From assembly GCF_050948175.1 (NCBI RefSeq), contig NC_135199.1, forward strand, positions 12,838,501 to 12,902,500: DNA of 64,000 bases, given 5' to 3'. This document shows positions 48,508 to 60,822 of this stretch, in pieces. The notes beneath the pieces are model-generated. The model made no database searches and was not told where the DNA came from. It saw only the letters and a list, made by a program, of their open reading frames with translations. The position numbers and the translations under genes were made by a program. Every line of letters starts with the position of its first letter. Within the stretch, counting starts at the first letter, position 1. The stretch is from Xylocopa sonorina. Taxonomy: Eukaryota; Arthropoda; Insecta; Hymenoptera; Apidae.

Positions 48508-48648
48508 CCGAATTCAATTCGCACTTACAAGCGTGTTAACAGTTACAAATGACCTTGTTGACCAAACCTGTCGGCTGTTCCGTGCAAACCGTCTAATGAC
48601 CTACCGCTAATAACTGTTACCGCTCTTGTAAGCGCGTTCAGAATACGG
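48508..48648. other. Long imperfect hairpin, candidate structured RNA
   Basis: Bases 48,508-48,545 fold against 48,611-48,648. Over 38 opposed positions I count 29 Watson-Crick pairs and one G-U, with a 4-base symmetric internal loop (48,516-48,519 opposite 48,637-48,640) and four single mismatches. The best blocks are CTTACAAG/CTTGTAAG and TAACAGTTA/TAACTGTTA. The terminal loop is 65 nt and contains AATGACCT directly twice (48,548-48,555 and 48,595-48,602). The stem length and mismatch pattern resemble a pre-miRNA with a long loop. No known mature miRNA was recognised, and a cruciform-forming DNA element or transposon remnant remains possible. The strand is undetermined. Confidence 0.45.
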
Positions 48649-48675
48649 ACCATTAATTCCGTCCCGCTAAAGTGT

Positions 48676-48690
48676 ATTAGCGCTGCTAAT
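48676..48690. other. Short inverted repeat
   Basis: ATTAGC (48,676-48,681) and GCTAAT (48,685-48,690) around GCT, 27 bp beyond the long hairpin. Chance level alone, but it adds to the local palindrome density. Confidence 0.4.
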
Positions 48691-48781
48691 TCACCGGCCC
48701 CGAGCCTGTTATTTACAGTCATGGATGGCGGCTGTGTCGCGATTCCTGAAACCGGCTACCCCTCCCGGAAGAACGTTTTTA

Positions 48782-48797
48782 CTCGCGCGCGCGCGAG
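48782..48797. other. (CG)n palindrome
   Basis: CTCGCGCGCGCGCGAG is a perfect 16-nt palindrome with a strictly alternating CG core. It is a candidate for Z-DNA formation. Confidence 0.7.
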
Positions 48798-50798
48798 ACG
48801 TGCGAGGGGGTGAGTGAAAAAAAAAAAAGAAAAAAAAAAACAGAAGAGAAGGAAAAAAAATGTTTCGCGAAATATTTCGATCGTCAATCATTCCGCTGGT
48901 CGACCGTGGAAGTACTTTCGAGGGCGCTCTCGACCGGGAATAATAATTATTGGACGGAAATTTGAACGGAGTATTGCCGGCATAAATCTTGGATCACGGC
49001 TCGGTTCGTGGCGGGGGTGGTGACTGCCGCGGTGAGAGAGTTTCCTTTGTATTCTAAATAGATAATAAATATCGACGCGCCGTAAAAAGTTTTCAGCGTT
49101 ATTGCCAGTGAAATCGGCGATATCGTCGAATCGCGCACAATGCCCGTTGGAATAAAGGGCGTCGGTGAAAAACTGCCACCGGTACCCGTCTTTAGGTATC
49201 ATCCACTCGAACGCGAGGGTGGACACCGAGTATTAACATATTTACGAGGGCCATCGATTCAGACCTTCCTCCGTCTTTCTTGTCCTCTTTCGATTCGCCT
49301 TTTATCATCCGCCACCCTCCTCTGGCGAAGGTCGCGCCCGCGACCAGAGAGAAATTAGCCTCCCCTTACGAAACGCGCGTATCAAGCGCGTTCGTTCTTT
49401 GCTCCATGGAAAATTGTAGCTCGCGCAATTTACAATGATCGACGCAAACTGTACAGATCGGACAAGTACGAAGATTGACAGGATAACCGAAGTAATTGAA
49501 TTATACGATGCGATAAGCGGAAGTAGCCTGCGGTTGATTAACGTCAGCTTGCCAAGCGGCTACTACGGAATTGTCACTTTGTAGACTCGTTTCCTCATTA
49601 GAAGATCATTGGATTTCGGAAAATTCGAACGCTGCTCGAAATAAATCGCGTTTAACTGATACCGTTTGACTGCGGCGTTGGCTAATGCGACGGTCGAAAA
49701 CTAATGTACGATTAAATTAAACGTTTCGACGCTCCTTTCCGTCGATCTCACCGCTGTATCAACTTATCCGATCGCTACAAACGAGACGTCCTGGAATTGA
49801 CTGACTGAGAGTATTCTCGTGCCGCTTGAATATCTGAAAGCATCGGGAAATGACCAACCAACGCGTCCTCTTCCTCGCTCGCCACCGAGCCCCGTATCCG
49901 GTCCCACTTCGTTCATCCTATAAATCCAAACATTTTCGATGAACGCGAAAGCTTTTAGACTGCTGCGAATAAATATACAAGCGTCTCGACGTGCTCGTCG
50001 ACAGCAAACACCGAAGCGCAGCTATGCTTCCCTCCGTTTCCTCCCTTTTAAACGATACTCTATGTCTTCAAGCCTCTCGTCGGAGGATCGAGAGAGATTA
50101 TCCCTCGAGCGGTAACCAGGCTCCTAATTTTCATTACTCCGTGACATCGCGATACATTCGCCTCCTCGAAAATGTCTAAGCTGTACCATAGAGGCATCGT
50201 AGAGAAAAAGAAAAGGGACTGTTGCTCGGGTGGCTGGAGCAAAGAGAGAAGCGTGTCTCTGCGGAGCGGTCGCATTCGTGGTGACACGGGCATCCGTCTG
50301 AAATCGATATACCTGGAAAGAGTAAACGGAAACGGATCTGCTGACACAGAAAGGTGGCTGCTGAACGGTAGTCGCCCCTGTATGGAAATCGCGCGGCGGG
50401 AAACGGAGAGAAGACGACAGAGCTGGCAAAGAACCTCGATAGTTTCCCTTCGACCATAATTATTTGGTACGTTGCCGCGTATCCGTCGATTTGATTCGCG
50501 CAGTTGTAAAAATCGAACACACTGATCACGTATCCGACATTCGCCTTTTATTCCGCTCGGTTCCGCGGAGCAGCACGCGTGCGCGTCGGCTCGATCCGCG
50601 AGCCGGGACGATCGATTCGTGGAAGAGGTTTTCCCGGTCGCGCGGAAAAACGGGAGTTTCATCTCATTTTCCGTGGAGATAATTCTCCTGTTTGAACATT
50701 CGGGGGCGAAAAACGAGGGAGGCGAGAAAAAAGGGTAACGATAATAACGTGTTCACCGCGGGATTTCCAGGCGCGCCGTGAAACTTCAGCCGCCGCCG

Positions 50799-50813
50799 CC
50801 CCCCCCCCCCCCC
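50799..50813. repeat. C15 homopolymer
   Basis: Fifteen consecutive C following CCG units. The minus strand reads as G15 and could form quadruplex structures. Such runs are also prone to assembly error. Confidence 0.95.
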
Positions 50814-51159
50814 TCCCCGTTCATTTCCATTCGGGGCTCCTGAAATTTTGACGCCGGATGAGAGTATCTCGACGATAGAGGAAAGATAACCATCGATCAC
50901 CCGCGCGAGACCGCGGAAAGGGAGACAAAAATACGATTCCTTTCGACTTGTTGACTTTCCTTGGATCCACTCCCGCGGAAGCCGAGGATTTCTCCGTTTC
51001 TACTATACGGCCGGTGGTACTCTCGCGGGTCGGGTTCATCGGAATTCCGTCGACCTTGCCAAGAGTCGAGAGCAAATCCATTCTGGCCGACGTTTCCTCT
51101 ACCCTTCCTCTTTCTTTCTGTCTCGCGCACCGGCTGGGAACGGGGGTGCTCGCCAGGCG

Positions 51160-51208
51160 ACGTGTGTGCGCGCCACACGTATATTTATTATTCTTTAAAT
51201 ATACGTGT
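51160..51208. other. Two mutually exclusive hairpins
   Basis: Hairpin A pairs ACGTGTG (51,160-51,166) with CACACGT (51,174-51,180) around a 7-nt loop. Hairpin B pairs ACACGTATATTTA (51,175-51,187) with TAAATATACGTGT (51,196-51,208), a perfect 13-bp stem with an 8-nt loop. Both need the bases 51,175-51,180, so only one can form. Stem B is the longest perfect hairpin I found in the window. It could be a structured transcript, a DNA-binding palindrome or a small element remnant. Confidence 0.5.
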
Positions 51209-52228
51209 TTCCGATACGGGAGATGTGTGCATTTAGGGAATACAACGCGCCGCATAGAATATTCATCCGCCGTGAAATATCGCGTACCGTCATACTTTCG
51301 AGAAGACAGCTCTCCGACTGCCTTTGACAGACGATCCGACTTCGGATTAACTTTTTTACCGTCAATCATCGCCGGATGTTAAAAACCATCGCAGCAACGT
51401 GCTCGTGCCTCTCCTCTCCTCTTACACAGGGCACGTCACGCGCATACATTAGATCGCAACGAGGAACATTTAGACAATTTTCAAAGTGAGACGAACGAAA
51501 ATGGAAATAGAGAATTACCGCGAGCGGAACACCGTTCTCTCGCCCATGCATTGGTTCGATACACGATAGATCTTCAAGATAAATATTATCCCGAAAAATT
51601 GGATTACCGTTATCGGCGCTCGCCAAACGTCACCCGCAGCAACGAGTCTCGCGTACCCGTGGCTACCTTTCGAAAGGCCTCGAGTGGCCTGCGGTCGCGT
51701 CCGTATCTCGCCCCGTCCGCCATCCAATTTCTCTTTTCTCTTCTCCTCGAGATACCAACCCCCGGGTCGCCAAATTTTCTGCGCGAGATCTCAATTCTCT
51801 TCCTTCTCCGCTTTGCTTCGACGCTCGCCGCCCCGTCGATCGAACTGGCTGGCATTCGAGATGAAGCTGGCGCGGATATTCGAGACGTCGACGTTCTTCT
51901 CTCGCTACTTTCGCGTTCTGACTCGCCCCGCGTGTTACGAAAGATTCGCGCACGGGTGTTGAGAAATGTCGCGCGTCGTCCCTTGGTTATCCACGCGCCC
52001 AAGTTTACGTCTGGTAAGCAAGAGAAATGGTCCGCGTAGGATCGAGCAACGAGCTCGACGAATGAATAACGAGCAGACAACCGAGCACCAACAAAGAGGA
52101 CACGCGTACGACGCAACTATTTCGAGCTGCAACGGGGCGAGAAAAGTTTTCGATACCAGAGTGGGAAGAGGGTTGCGGGACGAGAGATTAAGGGGTAGCA
52201 CGGGGTGGAAAAGAGTCAGAGAGAATTG

Positions 52229-52247
52229 GAGAGAGAGAGAGAGAGAG
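52229..52247. repeat. (GA)9 microsatellite
   Basis: Nineteen bases of alternating G and A. Confidence 0.95.
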
Positions 52248-52565
52248 CTTGGTGTAATACTCTCTTTGATAACTTCGCGCACAGCGACGGCCTCGTAATA
52301 CCAGGATTAATACAGCACCGACGCTTTGGCCCTATACCAGTTTATAGAAAGCTGCAGTGACACACCACCGGCTGACTTATACGATTGACGCTCGCCGCCA
52401 AAGGGAATCGAAACGGATTAAATCGTCCTGAAAGCGCTTCTTCTCTGGCGATTATAAATAAACGAAGAATTAAACGAGCAGGCCGATTAATCGAGTCGAA
52501 ACTCGAAGTGAATCGGTCTCGCAAAGTCGCGTAACTTGGACGTAAAAGTCTAACGGAGGTTAAAT

Positions 52566-52577
52566 CCCCCCCCCCCC
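52566..52577. repeat. C12 homopolymer
   Basis: Twelve consecutive C after TAAAT. Confidence 0.95.
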
Positions 52578-52931
52578 AATCGTGCTTTTTGATCTCGAAA
52601 AACAGTTTCATCTTCTTACGAGATGTCACGAAACGTAAATCCGCGCGGGAATATAACAGATTCGGGGTTGCACGCACCGTTGGAGAACGTTCGACTGTCC
52701 CAGTTCACCGTCGACTCGCGCAGCTTTCCATTAAAATTGAAACGTACCACCGGCAAAAAAGTTTGCACGATGAATTACACCGTGATCAGATTATATTACA
52801 TTCGCGATAGGTTATACTACGCGGTGCTCCACTTCTTCACTCGAATCAATAATGTATCGGGCCGGACCGGCGCGGCGCCCATCATCCCTCGTTCGCGGCG
52901 TTAAATCTTTCAACGGGCGAATTCGCGAGTG

Positions 52932-52946
52932 AAAAAAAAAAAAAAA
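52932..52946. repeat. A15 homopolymer
   Basis: Fifteen consecutive A. No polyadenylation signal or retroposed body lies upstream. Confidence 0.95.
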
Positions 52947-53607
52947 TTATTCCCTCCCCGTCGTGCGCGTCGATTAAAATATTCACCGTCGAGAGGAGAC
53001 GGTTCGACGGCGTACCGCGATAACGCGGTTTATTAACGCCAGAAGAAATTCGTAACGCGGTGCGGATGTTGGCATAATTCATCGATCCTCATTTACGAGG
53101 CGCAAGGTAGGAGCCGACCACCTCGAAGAGCGAAGAGGGATCTTCTTTTCACCCGGCCCCCTTGTATCCGTTGCAAATCCCCTTAACCGAAATCGGATGA
53201 AAGCCAAGTTCCTCGCTGGATTATAATGTCCCCGACGCTTGAGAGTCTATTTACGATACCGCTACTTCAAAGAGGGAAATATCACTCGGGGTATCGAAGG
53301 TTCTAACGAAGGTCAGAGGGTAGGGTGGCGAGGGTGCAAGGTCGTCGAATGGCGCGACACGGCATCGAAACGGGTAGAATGCGGCGGGACGACGGGAAAT
53401 CTCTGGGTCGCGTTAACTTTGTAATTATTCGGCGCAATGAATACGCGGAGGGGGTGGGGACGGTGTCGCGCACGATCGAACGGCAAGACAGGAAGAGGCA
53501 ACTCGAGTACAAATGCGGAGCAAGTGCATTTCACGGACCGTGGTATTTCAGAAATTTCCCGATACCGTCCCTCTCTCCATCGACGTTCCTTTACCACCCT
53601 CCCTCGT

Positions 53608-53633
53608 TCTCTCTCTTTCTCTCTCTCTCTCTC
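53608..53633. repeat. Imperfect CT tract
   Basis: Alternating CT with one TTT. Confidence 0.94.
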
Positions 53634-55039
53634 CATTGCGCCAAACACCCATCGACCGGTCCTCCCGCCCTTCGCGCAGCCCCTCGCCGCCAGGGTGCAC
53701 CCAGGCCTCCGGTATTTCAGAGGTGGAAGGATTTCCACGCTTCTTCGCATCGGTTGCCAGACGTATTTACGGTGGAAAAGGAAAAACCGGTCGATCTCTG
53801 GCTTTGTATTTTTCTTGAACCGACCGGTTACCCAGTTGGGACAATAACTACCCTCTGGCCGCGCGCCGGATTATGAATGCCGATTCCGGTGAATACCATC
53901 TCTCCCGGGAACGGACTCGTTAGGATCGCGCAGAGAGCTGGGGCTTTTCTCGCGATTCGACACATAATTGCGATTACTCGCCCGGTACACCATTCATTTA
54001 TACCCGAATGAAAAGTATTCGGAACTCCGGGTGGAAAATGGTTTTATCGAGGGGGGAGAGTGGAACTCGGATGAATTGTATTTCCCCGGTTTTTGCTCCC
54101 TACTTTTCTGCCTCCCCGCGCCGCGATTCTAATGTCGCCACGTTTCGAAAGATAATTCACGGATAATTCGTTTGTTCGCGGTATGAATGGATTCCAAAGA
54201 GCCTCGACTGTCCTTTGTTTCGTCGCGAACTTTTGTCCCAGAAGAAACGCCACCGTGCGGACCCGAAGACCCGAACGTCGTTATTTAAAGATTCGCCAAC
54301 AATTATCGGGTCGATGGACGGCGAACCGCCCCCGTTCCCATGAATCGTGCAACGCGTATCGAACCGTCTGAAATGCGCTCGAACCACTCAGGCCGTCCGT
54401 TCGATCGCGCCATCGCCCCCTCGTTTGCTCGCGTCCGAGTTTTGAATTTTTCATTTCCGCTCGATAATCGCGAACAGACGGGGACGCGGGTTCCCGTTTA
54501 GGGTGAGACACGCACGAGTCCCTTTCAAGCGCAGACGTACGAGCGAAAAGAAGGGCCGCGTGACCACCGCCACCACCACCCCCTCGGAGTACCTTAGCTA
54601 ACGAGGTCGATCCGTCTCCAATTACACTTTACATTTCGCAGGTGTTTTGCTTTGAATCAACCCTCGTTTCCACCCCTGCCTCGGTCGCGCCATGCAAATG
54701 TAGTTTACGCACCTTTCGTAGTACCGTGACGGGACGGGGGTCGAAGGGAGAGATTACATTGGGCACGAAGAAACAAGAAGGACAAAAGGATCCCATTGTA
54801 CCAATTAGAAAGGACTGGTTAAGAAAAGAACGGTCTCGTGTTCCTTTTCAGCGGCCACGAATACGACGCGTAACACGAGAGCCGGATTTCGAGTCTGACG
54901 AGCCGCGATGTAATCGTGTCTGATTCAAGTGTAATGTAGCCTGGTTTTACAGGATTCGATGCAACCTGTACGACGTGCGATGATCAAAATTTGGAACGTT
55001 AATTCCAATTACGATCCAATGGAATAGTTGAAAATACGA

Positions 55040-55075
55040 GCGATACCAACCTGAAATACACACTTTTGGTATCGC
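55040..55075. other. Perfect 10-bp hairpin
   Basis: GCGATACCAA (55,040-55,049) and TTGGTATCGC (55,066-55,075) are exact reverse complements with a 16-nt spacer. The surrounding 150 bases are CpG-poor. It may be an insertion remnant or chance. Confidence 0.55.
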
Positions 55076-55395
55076 GTTGCGGTGTAACAAACAGGATCAC
55101 CGCTCCAGCGCTTGCGTTATGGCGAAAGGTACGAGAGCGATCCGTGCGCCCAGGGGTACTTGGGCAGAGGAGCGCGCGTGCAAGCGATACACGCGCGTAG
55201 ACGCTGGATGTTTGCAGGGTGCAGGTTTCACGCTCGAACGAGAACGCGAACGGACGTTTGAGCGCGCGGCAGGTAAAACGTGAGCAGGAGCAGAAGCAGG
55301 TAACCGGTGTCCTGTGCCTGACAGCTATGCGACCGCGCTCACCCTCTCCGCTTTACACGATCGCCCTTCCAATCCCCTACAGCCCTACAGCCAGC

Positions 55396-55414
55396 TGTGC
55401 GTGCGCGCGCGCGC
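55396..55414. other. Alternating purine-pyrimidine run
   Basis: Nineteen bases of strict alternation, mostly CG with some TG. Z-DNA-prone simple sequence. Confidence 0.6.
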
Positions 55415-58400
55415 CAAGAGAAGAAGCCAGAAGAATAAATAAGGGAGCGAAGAATGGATGGAAAAAACGAGACGACACGACGTGGATGGGACGAGATAAA
55501 AGGCGGAGAAATGGAACGGTGCGGAGACGCAGAGGAACAGCGAACGAACAGGGAATCGTGGGGAACGATGAGGGCGAACTGGGAGGGCGAGAGAGAAGGG
55601 TGACGGTCGGTGAACACGTCGAAAGCACAAACTCTGCCGCGGAGAGATTTCGGAATCTGGCATCGCTGATCGAATCGTTCGTGCATACTTCGCAAACGGG
55701 ATTAATTCGACTGCGACTAATTCGAGAATTGGCTGGGAGCGGCGAAGACGCAACAGAGAATCATCCCCCGACGCTGGCCAGATCCAACGCAGAGATCGAG
55801 GGAGCTGGTCACGCGAGTCTTGCGACGGCTGCTGACTCACTCCGCGACCAGTCTCCCCGCGCCACCTTAGAGAACTTCCAGTGGACTTAACCTTTGCTCG
55901 TTATTCAACGCCCGACGCCATCTGGTCCATTCGTTCCGATTCTGTTCCTCGGACCGTATCAATTCCCCGTAACGCCCGCCGCGGCTCCCAGTCTCGAGAG
56001 CGTTTATACTCTCCTCCAACGAATCGTTTGTAACAATCGTCGAGTTTCACGAACAGTGAAATTACGAGGAGCGATTCCATCTGGAATGAACACGTTCAGC
56101 CTGAGGGAAAAGTTGACAACGTCGATCGGGGGTTGTTCGATTCGACGAAGGGAAATCCACGATCCCGTTCATTTCTAAGGGGAAACGCGCTCGCGATCGT
56201 AGACGTAATTGGCGTATCTCCGGTGGCGCGACGTCCACGTTGAAATAAACAACAATCGGGGCTCGGAACAATCCCATCTGCTCGTAACGGGTAAACAATG
56301 CGCGATATCTTATCCGTACGCGCGGTGGTATACGGGTATCCGCAGGGGCGGCGAGCGTCGCAGCTCGCAAGGAAACCATTTCCTGCATAAAACAAAAGGC
56401 GCGCGAAACACGATATCCCGCGAGTTTCATACGCTTACGTCTCGTACATATTTCAGGCACGTCCTGCGCTTCGAGATACGGAACCGTATCAGGACGCGCC
56501 CGGGCCGGGGTTGTATTTTGTTGAACGCGTTCGTACGGCCGCGCGGCGCTACCGCCTTGCCTCGTTCGCGCCGCACCACATCCACCGCCACACCCCCAAC
56601 GTGTTCGCCGCGAAATCTCCGCCGCTGACTTCGCCTCGAATAACCTGTCGTCCGCCGGCGCTCTCGCGCTTTGTATCGCGCTGCGGATTTTTTTCCCCCT
56701 CGTTAATCTTCACTTTCAGCCGCGGTTATTTCATAGCGGGTTTGACGGGCCGCCGCTGAACAGCTTACGGCCGGAATGGAAACGGAAATGGAGAGAAACG
56801 GGTTTAAAGGTGCGTTTCATCCTCGACGCGCTCGGATGACTCTGTAGAATACGTAGGAGATCTGGCGCGCAACGTTCTTGGCGAGCAGAACCGACACACG
56901 GTTCGCGTGTAACTCGACGAAATTGTTAAATCTAGAATGGCGGTGTCTCGTTCCGCAGCGGCCTCGTCCCCTCGATCGAGAAGGAAGTTACGCGAATTCG
57001 CGTTTCGAGCAAACAGTCGCTTTCATGGGCGAGCGGGAGGGAGCACTGGCCGAGCGTTGATAGAAGCGTGTATGCAGTTGAACCGTTGTGTGGAATAAAG
57101 AGTAGCATCGCGATAGCGCTGGCGACGGTGCATATCTAGCAACGGGCCGGTTCTATTAATATTTCGGCTGTCCATATCGTAGATCCACGAGGCAGCGAGC
57201 AACTCGACGTCAGGTTCCTTTGTGTTTTCCAAGTATAAACGATCATAATGGGGCCCTGTGTGTGTCCCTCCCTCTCGCGCAGCGCGGGAATACAATTGCC
57301 CGGGGGGTGGCCGCCTCTATACGAATGCCATTGATTGCACAAGTGGCGCAACTTGCATTCTCGAGTGGTAATTGGTCAGCCGGTGCGGGCCCTGCGGCTT
57401 GTTGCGCGATGCATCTTGGGTTTATCGACCTCGCAACCATGGAAATTGGCTTCGCTTTTAGGCTCGAAGTCTAAATACCTCTTTGTCGGGAAAACATCGG
57501 GCACCGAGGAGTGGATGGCGGACGACGATTTCGAATCGGGACGTTTCGTCGTAATCGAGAGTCCGGATATTATCTCTAGAACGGGAATTAACGCGTCGAG
57601 CAGAAGGTTGACGATGCGTGGAAACGGGACGGGGATTGAAAGGCGGAGGTCTGCCGTCGTAGAAAACGGTAACAATAGGAGGAAACGGAAGTGAGCGGTG
57701 CGCTCCGCTTTACGCTCGCACGAAGTGTTTTGTCAACCGGCTGAGACCGTCCCTATTGAAAAATTCCCTTAACGCTCGAGATCCACCGCGAAGAAATTTT
57801 TCTGTTTACGCGGAATACCCGTGCATGTCGGACACTCGACCTAGTTCTGCCGCGCATTTCGGCGTCCTTTTCGTACGGCACTCGTATCCGGGGTCGAAGT
57901 GCTCCCCAGAAAGCACCACAATAAATTCACCGCGCTAGCCGAGTTTCCCTCGTTACATCCCCGATGGATCCCGATCGAACACGCCGACCGTCATGGCGGC
58001 GTAAGTACCTCGAAACGACCCGGAAACTCCTTGCGGACGCCACCCCTGCAAATTCAACCCCTCCACTTCCGCTCCTCTATAAGGAACCGCCAAAGTCTTT
58101 AATGATCTCGATCAGATATATCTTTGATTTACTCGACCACCCTTGGGAACAGATGCGGCTCATTCCTTCGTGTCCGCGTTGGCCGGGAAATCAATGGAAA
58201 TTGCTCTCGAGATCCGTGTAACGAACATCGAGGCAACGTTACGTGTTAACCCCCTCTAACATTCGAACGAGCGGGGTGTGTAAAAAGCGTTCGTGCAAAA
58301 GTTTTCTCGCGTGCGCCCCACCCACTGTTCGCCAGCTACGTTCCTCTCCGAAGGCATTCAGAGTGGCGATAATGACGCCCGCGTTTAACCCTTCGGCGAA

Positions 58401-59579
58401 GGAACCCGGTGTTTCAGGTTATCTCGCGAGTCATTTTTCAAGCGTAATTTTCTGCTACCTAATCTCGTTGATAAGTCAACAATGATCACGGCGAGATTAG
58501 GGTCGCTTGTAATGAACAATAATTACGAGCGTAAAGCGTTTAAAAGGGGGTGAACTCGAGGCTGGTGGGCCGTGGAGGCGGGTTCGGCGCGAGATAATTC
58601 TCTCGTTGCCGCTTTTAAGTCTACGAATTCGTGCGAAATTTATTTGCCCCTAAAACCGGGGCTGCCCAGCCGGATAACAAAAATATAAATTCGTTGAAAT
58701 TAAGTTGCGCGTAGGAGCAGGCAAGAGTGTAAATAAGTAAATACGGTCGGCCGTTAATTCGCGTTTATTTCCCTTATATTTCGGAAGGGATTAACCGCTG
58801 TTGGCATGATTCACTGCTAACTATGCCCGGGTTATTTTCCATTATTTTTCCCAGGCCCATTTCACCGGGATATTTTATTTTAAATACGTCCAACGCGCGC
58901 GGCCTGGGCGCATTAAAAATCAAAAGCGTTACGCGAAACGACCTCCGCCCTCCGAGCCACTTCAATATCGTCTAATTATATCAATAAGAAAAAAAACGCG
59001 ATCTCTGCGACCCGATGGAATGATTGCACCGCTGCTCCAATTAATTTCACGCGTCCGTATTTGCGGGACTCTAATTTAAATGAATAAATTACGTCTGCGC
59101 CTCCGCTTAAATAGGTCGTCCTATATTTATAGCCCCGTCGAATACATACATTATCGTTACTCGTCGTTCAGCAGGCAGGAAAATTACAATTTCAATGATG
59201 AACGTGTAAATTATGAAATAATTCGGTCGCATCGCGGATTATTACGTTCGTACGTTCGATCGTTCGAACGACGGTTCCGCGGGGGCTGCTCGGGACCGGC
59301 TTCAAAGAGCGTTACTCGCGATCGCGATACCGCGACACGACGATGGTAATTCCTCTGACGTGCAAATCCTTGATCCGATTCGTTTCGAGTGACCAGGTCG
59401 CGCCGCGAAACGCGGCCCTATTTTATTAACAGGGGAGCGTGCGCCAACTTGACGATGGAATCGCGAGATACGAACCGCTCGTTTCCACACGCTTTATCAA
59501 AATAAACGATACGATATCGCGGTTAACGTAGTTACAGCTCTACTCGCCCGTAGGTGTACACCTTGCAGCGTACTCGTAC

Positions 59580-59594
59580 AAAAAAAAAAAAAAA
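59580..59594. repeat. A15 homopolymer
   Basis: Fifteen consecutive A, with no retroposon body recognised. Confidence 0.95.
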
Positions 59595-60169
59595 TCGTTC
59601 GCCACACGAACCTTCCACTGGGTTCGGTCACGTAGCCGTAAAGAAATATCTTTATACGTCCATGTGCTTGTAGACGGGTATAGACGAACGAAGGGGTCGA
59701 CAGTTCGACGATCGCACCGGACGACGCGGCAATTAGTATAAAATTTTGAATTACTTCCCACGTAGCCAACCGATGCCACGTCTGTTCGTAAGCCACGGGG
59801 TGCAAACTCTCTCGCAGCCGACGCGGGGGTGCTCGCGAACGTATCTCGCGGCACGCACACACCCAACGCGGGGGCCGTTGCATGCACCGCGAGATTGCAT
59901 AATGACATAATATTCATGGCGGTGCGCTTATGCTCGCGACCGAGTAGGTAATAAGAGTGTCGTTGGGAAAGAGCGAGAGAGAGGCGCGCGAGAAGGAAAG
60001 GTTCGTTCCTGATGGATAGGAGAACGAAGCAGCGGTTGAATATACCGGCGGTAGAAGCTGAGAAAGGTGACGGGGGAGGTTATAAAGGCAGGGAGAGAGA
60101 AAGGGGGAGGCTGACGGGCGGCGGACACATTTTTAATTAAGACAGTTTCGAGGCGTAATTAATTTTACG

Positions 60170-60480
60170 ACGGCGCTACCTAACGACCGGTCTTCCACCT
60201 CCCACCTTTGCTCCCTTGCCTCTTCTTTCCTCGGCGAGGCTCCGCTCCGAACTTCCCCTACCGCGTTACGTTTCCGTCGATTCTGCGCCACCCGCCAGAA
60301 TTTCCGCTCGGCTGCGTCCCGTCGCATCGCTCGTCTCCACTTTTTAATAACACTGTTTTCGTACCCGGCTGGCTTTCGTAACCGGCACCGAGTTCTTCTT
60401 CTTCTTCTTCTTCTTCTTCTTCTTCTTCTTCTTCCTCCTCCCTGCCACCTATCACCGCGCAACACCGTTTTCCTTTTTCC
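60170..60480. other. Pyrimidine-rich block
   Basis: A C/T-dominated plus strand that contains the (TTC)14 array. Minus-strand frames through it read as Glu or Arg runs and are artefacts of the repeat. Confidence 0.75.
60393..60434. repeat. (TTC)14 microsatellite
   Basis: Fourteen perfect TTC units followed by CTCCTCC. It is a pure pyrimidine/purine mirror-type repeat, the class known to form intramolecular triplex DNA. Confidence 0.98.
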
Positions 60481-60807
60481 ACCCCGAATGTCTCTACACC
60501 CTCCCCCACTGGCAGCCGTTCGTATCTTCTCGGCTGGCAAACTTTCCGGGCATTTTGTCGCCCCGAGCGGAGAGCGCGCATCTGGAGTTGCCGCGCGCCT
60601 TTACCCGCCGACAGTACTTTCACCCTCGAACGCGTCTCTGTCGGTTGTTGAGAGCGCGCGCGGGACCGCGCGTCGGCCATTGTTCTCCGCCGTTTATTTC
60701 CCGCTGATTCCACGGGAAACTGTTAAGGGAGCAGCGAGCCTGATAAATTCCACCAGAAGCAACCAACTTTTCTCGCGTGGGAAACGAAAGTTCCGGGACA
60801 GATAGGA

Positions 60808-60822
60808 GCCGCCGCCGCCGCC
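60808..60822. repeat. (GCC)5 run
   Basis: Five consecutive GCC units. Confidence 0.9.

Larger units (their letters stand above)
46400..48900. other. Gene-free stretch with the strongest hairpin
   Basis: No gene is recognised. It contains a 7-bp hairpin with ACCGAGC/GCTCGGT arms (46,427-46,450), T20 at 46,737, a CA tract at 47,170, a CGA-triplet tract at 47,655, the large imperfect hairpin at 48,508-48,648, a (CG)n palindrome at 48,782 and an A-rich run just after it. Open frames through the triplet tract give Arg/Gln or Ser runs and are not genes. Confidence 0.6.
48900..53540. other. Gene-free stretch with overlapping hairpins
   Basis: No gene is recognised. Frames up to 200 codons occur on opposing strands with no domain. 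The stretch holds two competing hairpins at 51,160-51,208, C15 and C12 runs at 50,799 and 52,566, (GA)9 at 52,229 and A15 at 52,932. Confidence 0.6.
53540..60170. other. Gene-free CpG-rich stretch
   Basis: No gene is recognised. It holds an imperfect CT tract at 53,608, a 10-bp perfect hairpin at 55,040-55,075 in a small CpG-poor patch (about 54,930-55,080), an alternating CG/TG run at 55,396-55,414, a TTTCAC/GTGAAA hairpin at 56,045-56,061, three spaced CGTTCG words near 59,245-59,268, and A15 at 59,580. The frame at 55,219-55,890 (223 codons) has no domain and overlaps minus-strand frames. Confidence 0.6.
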
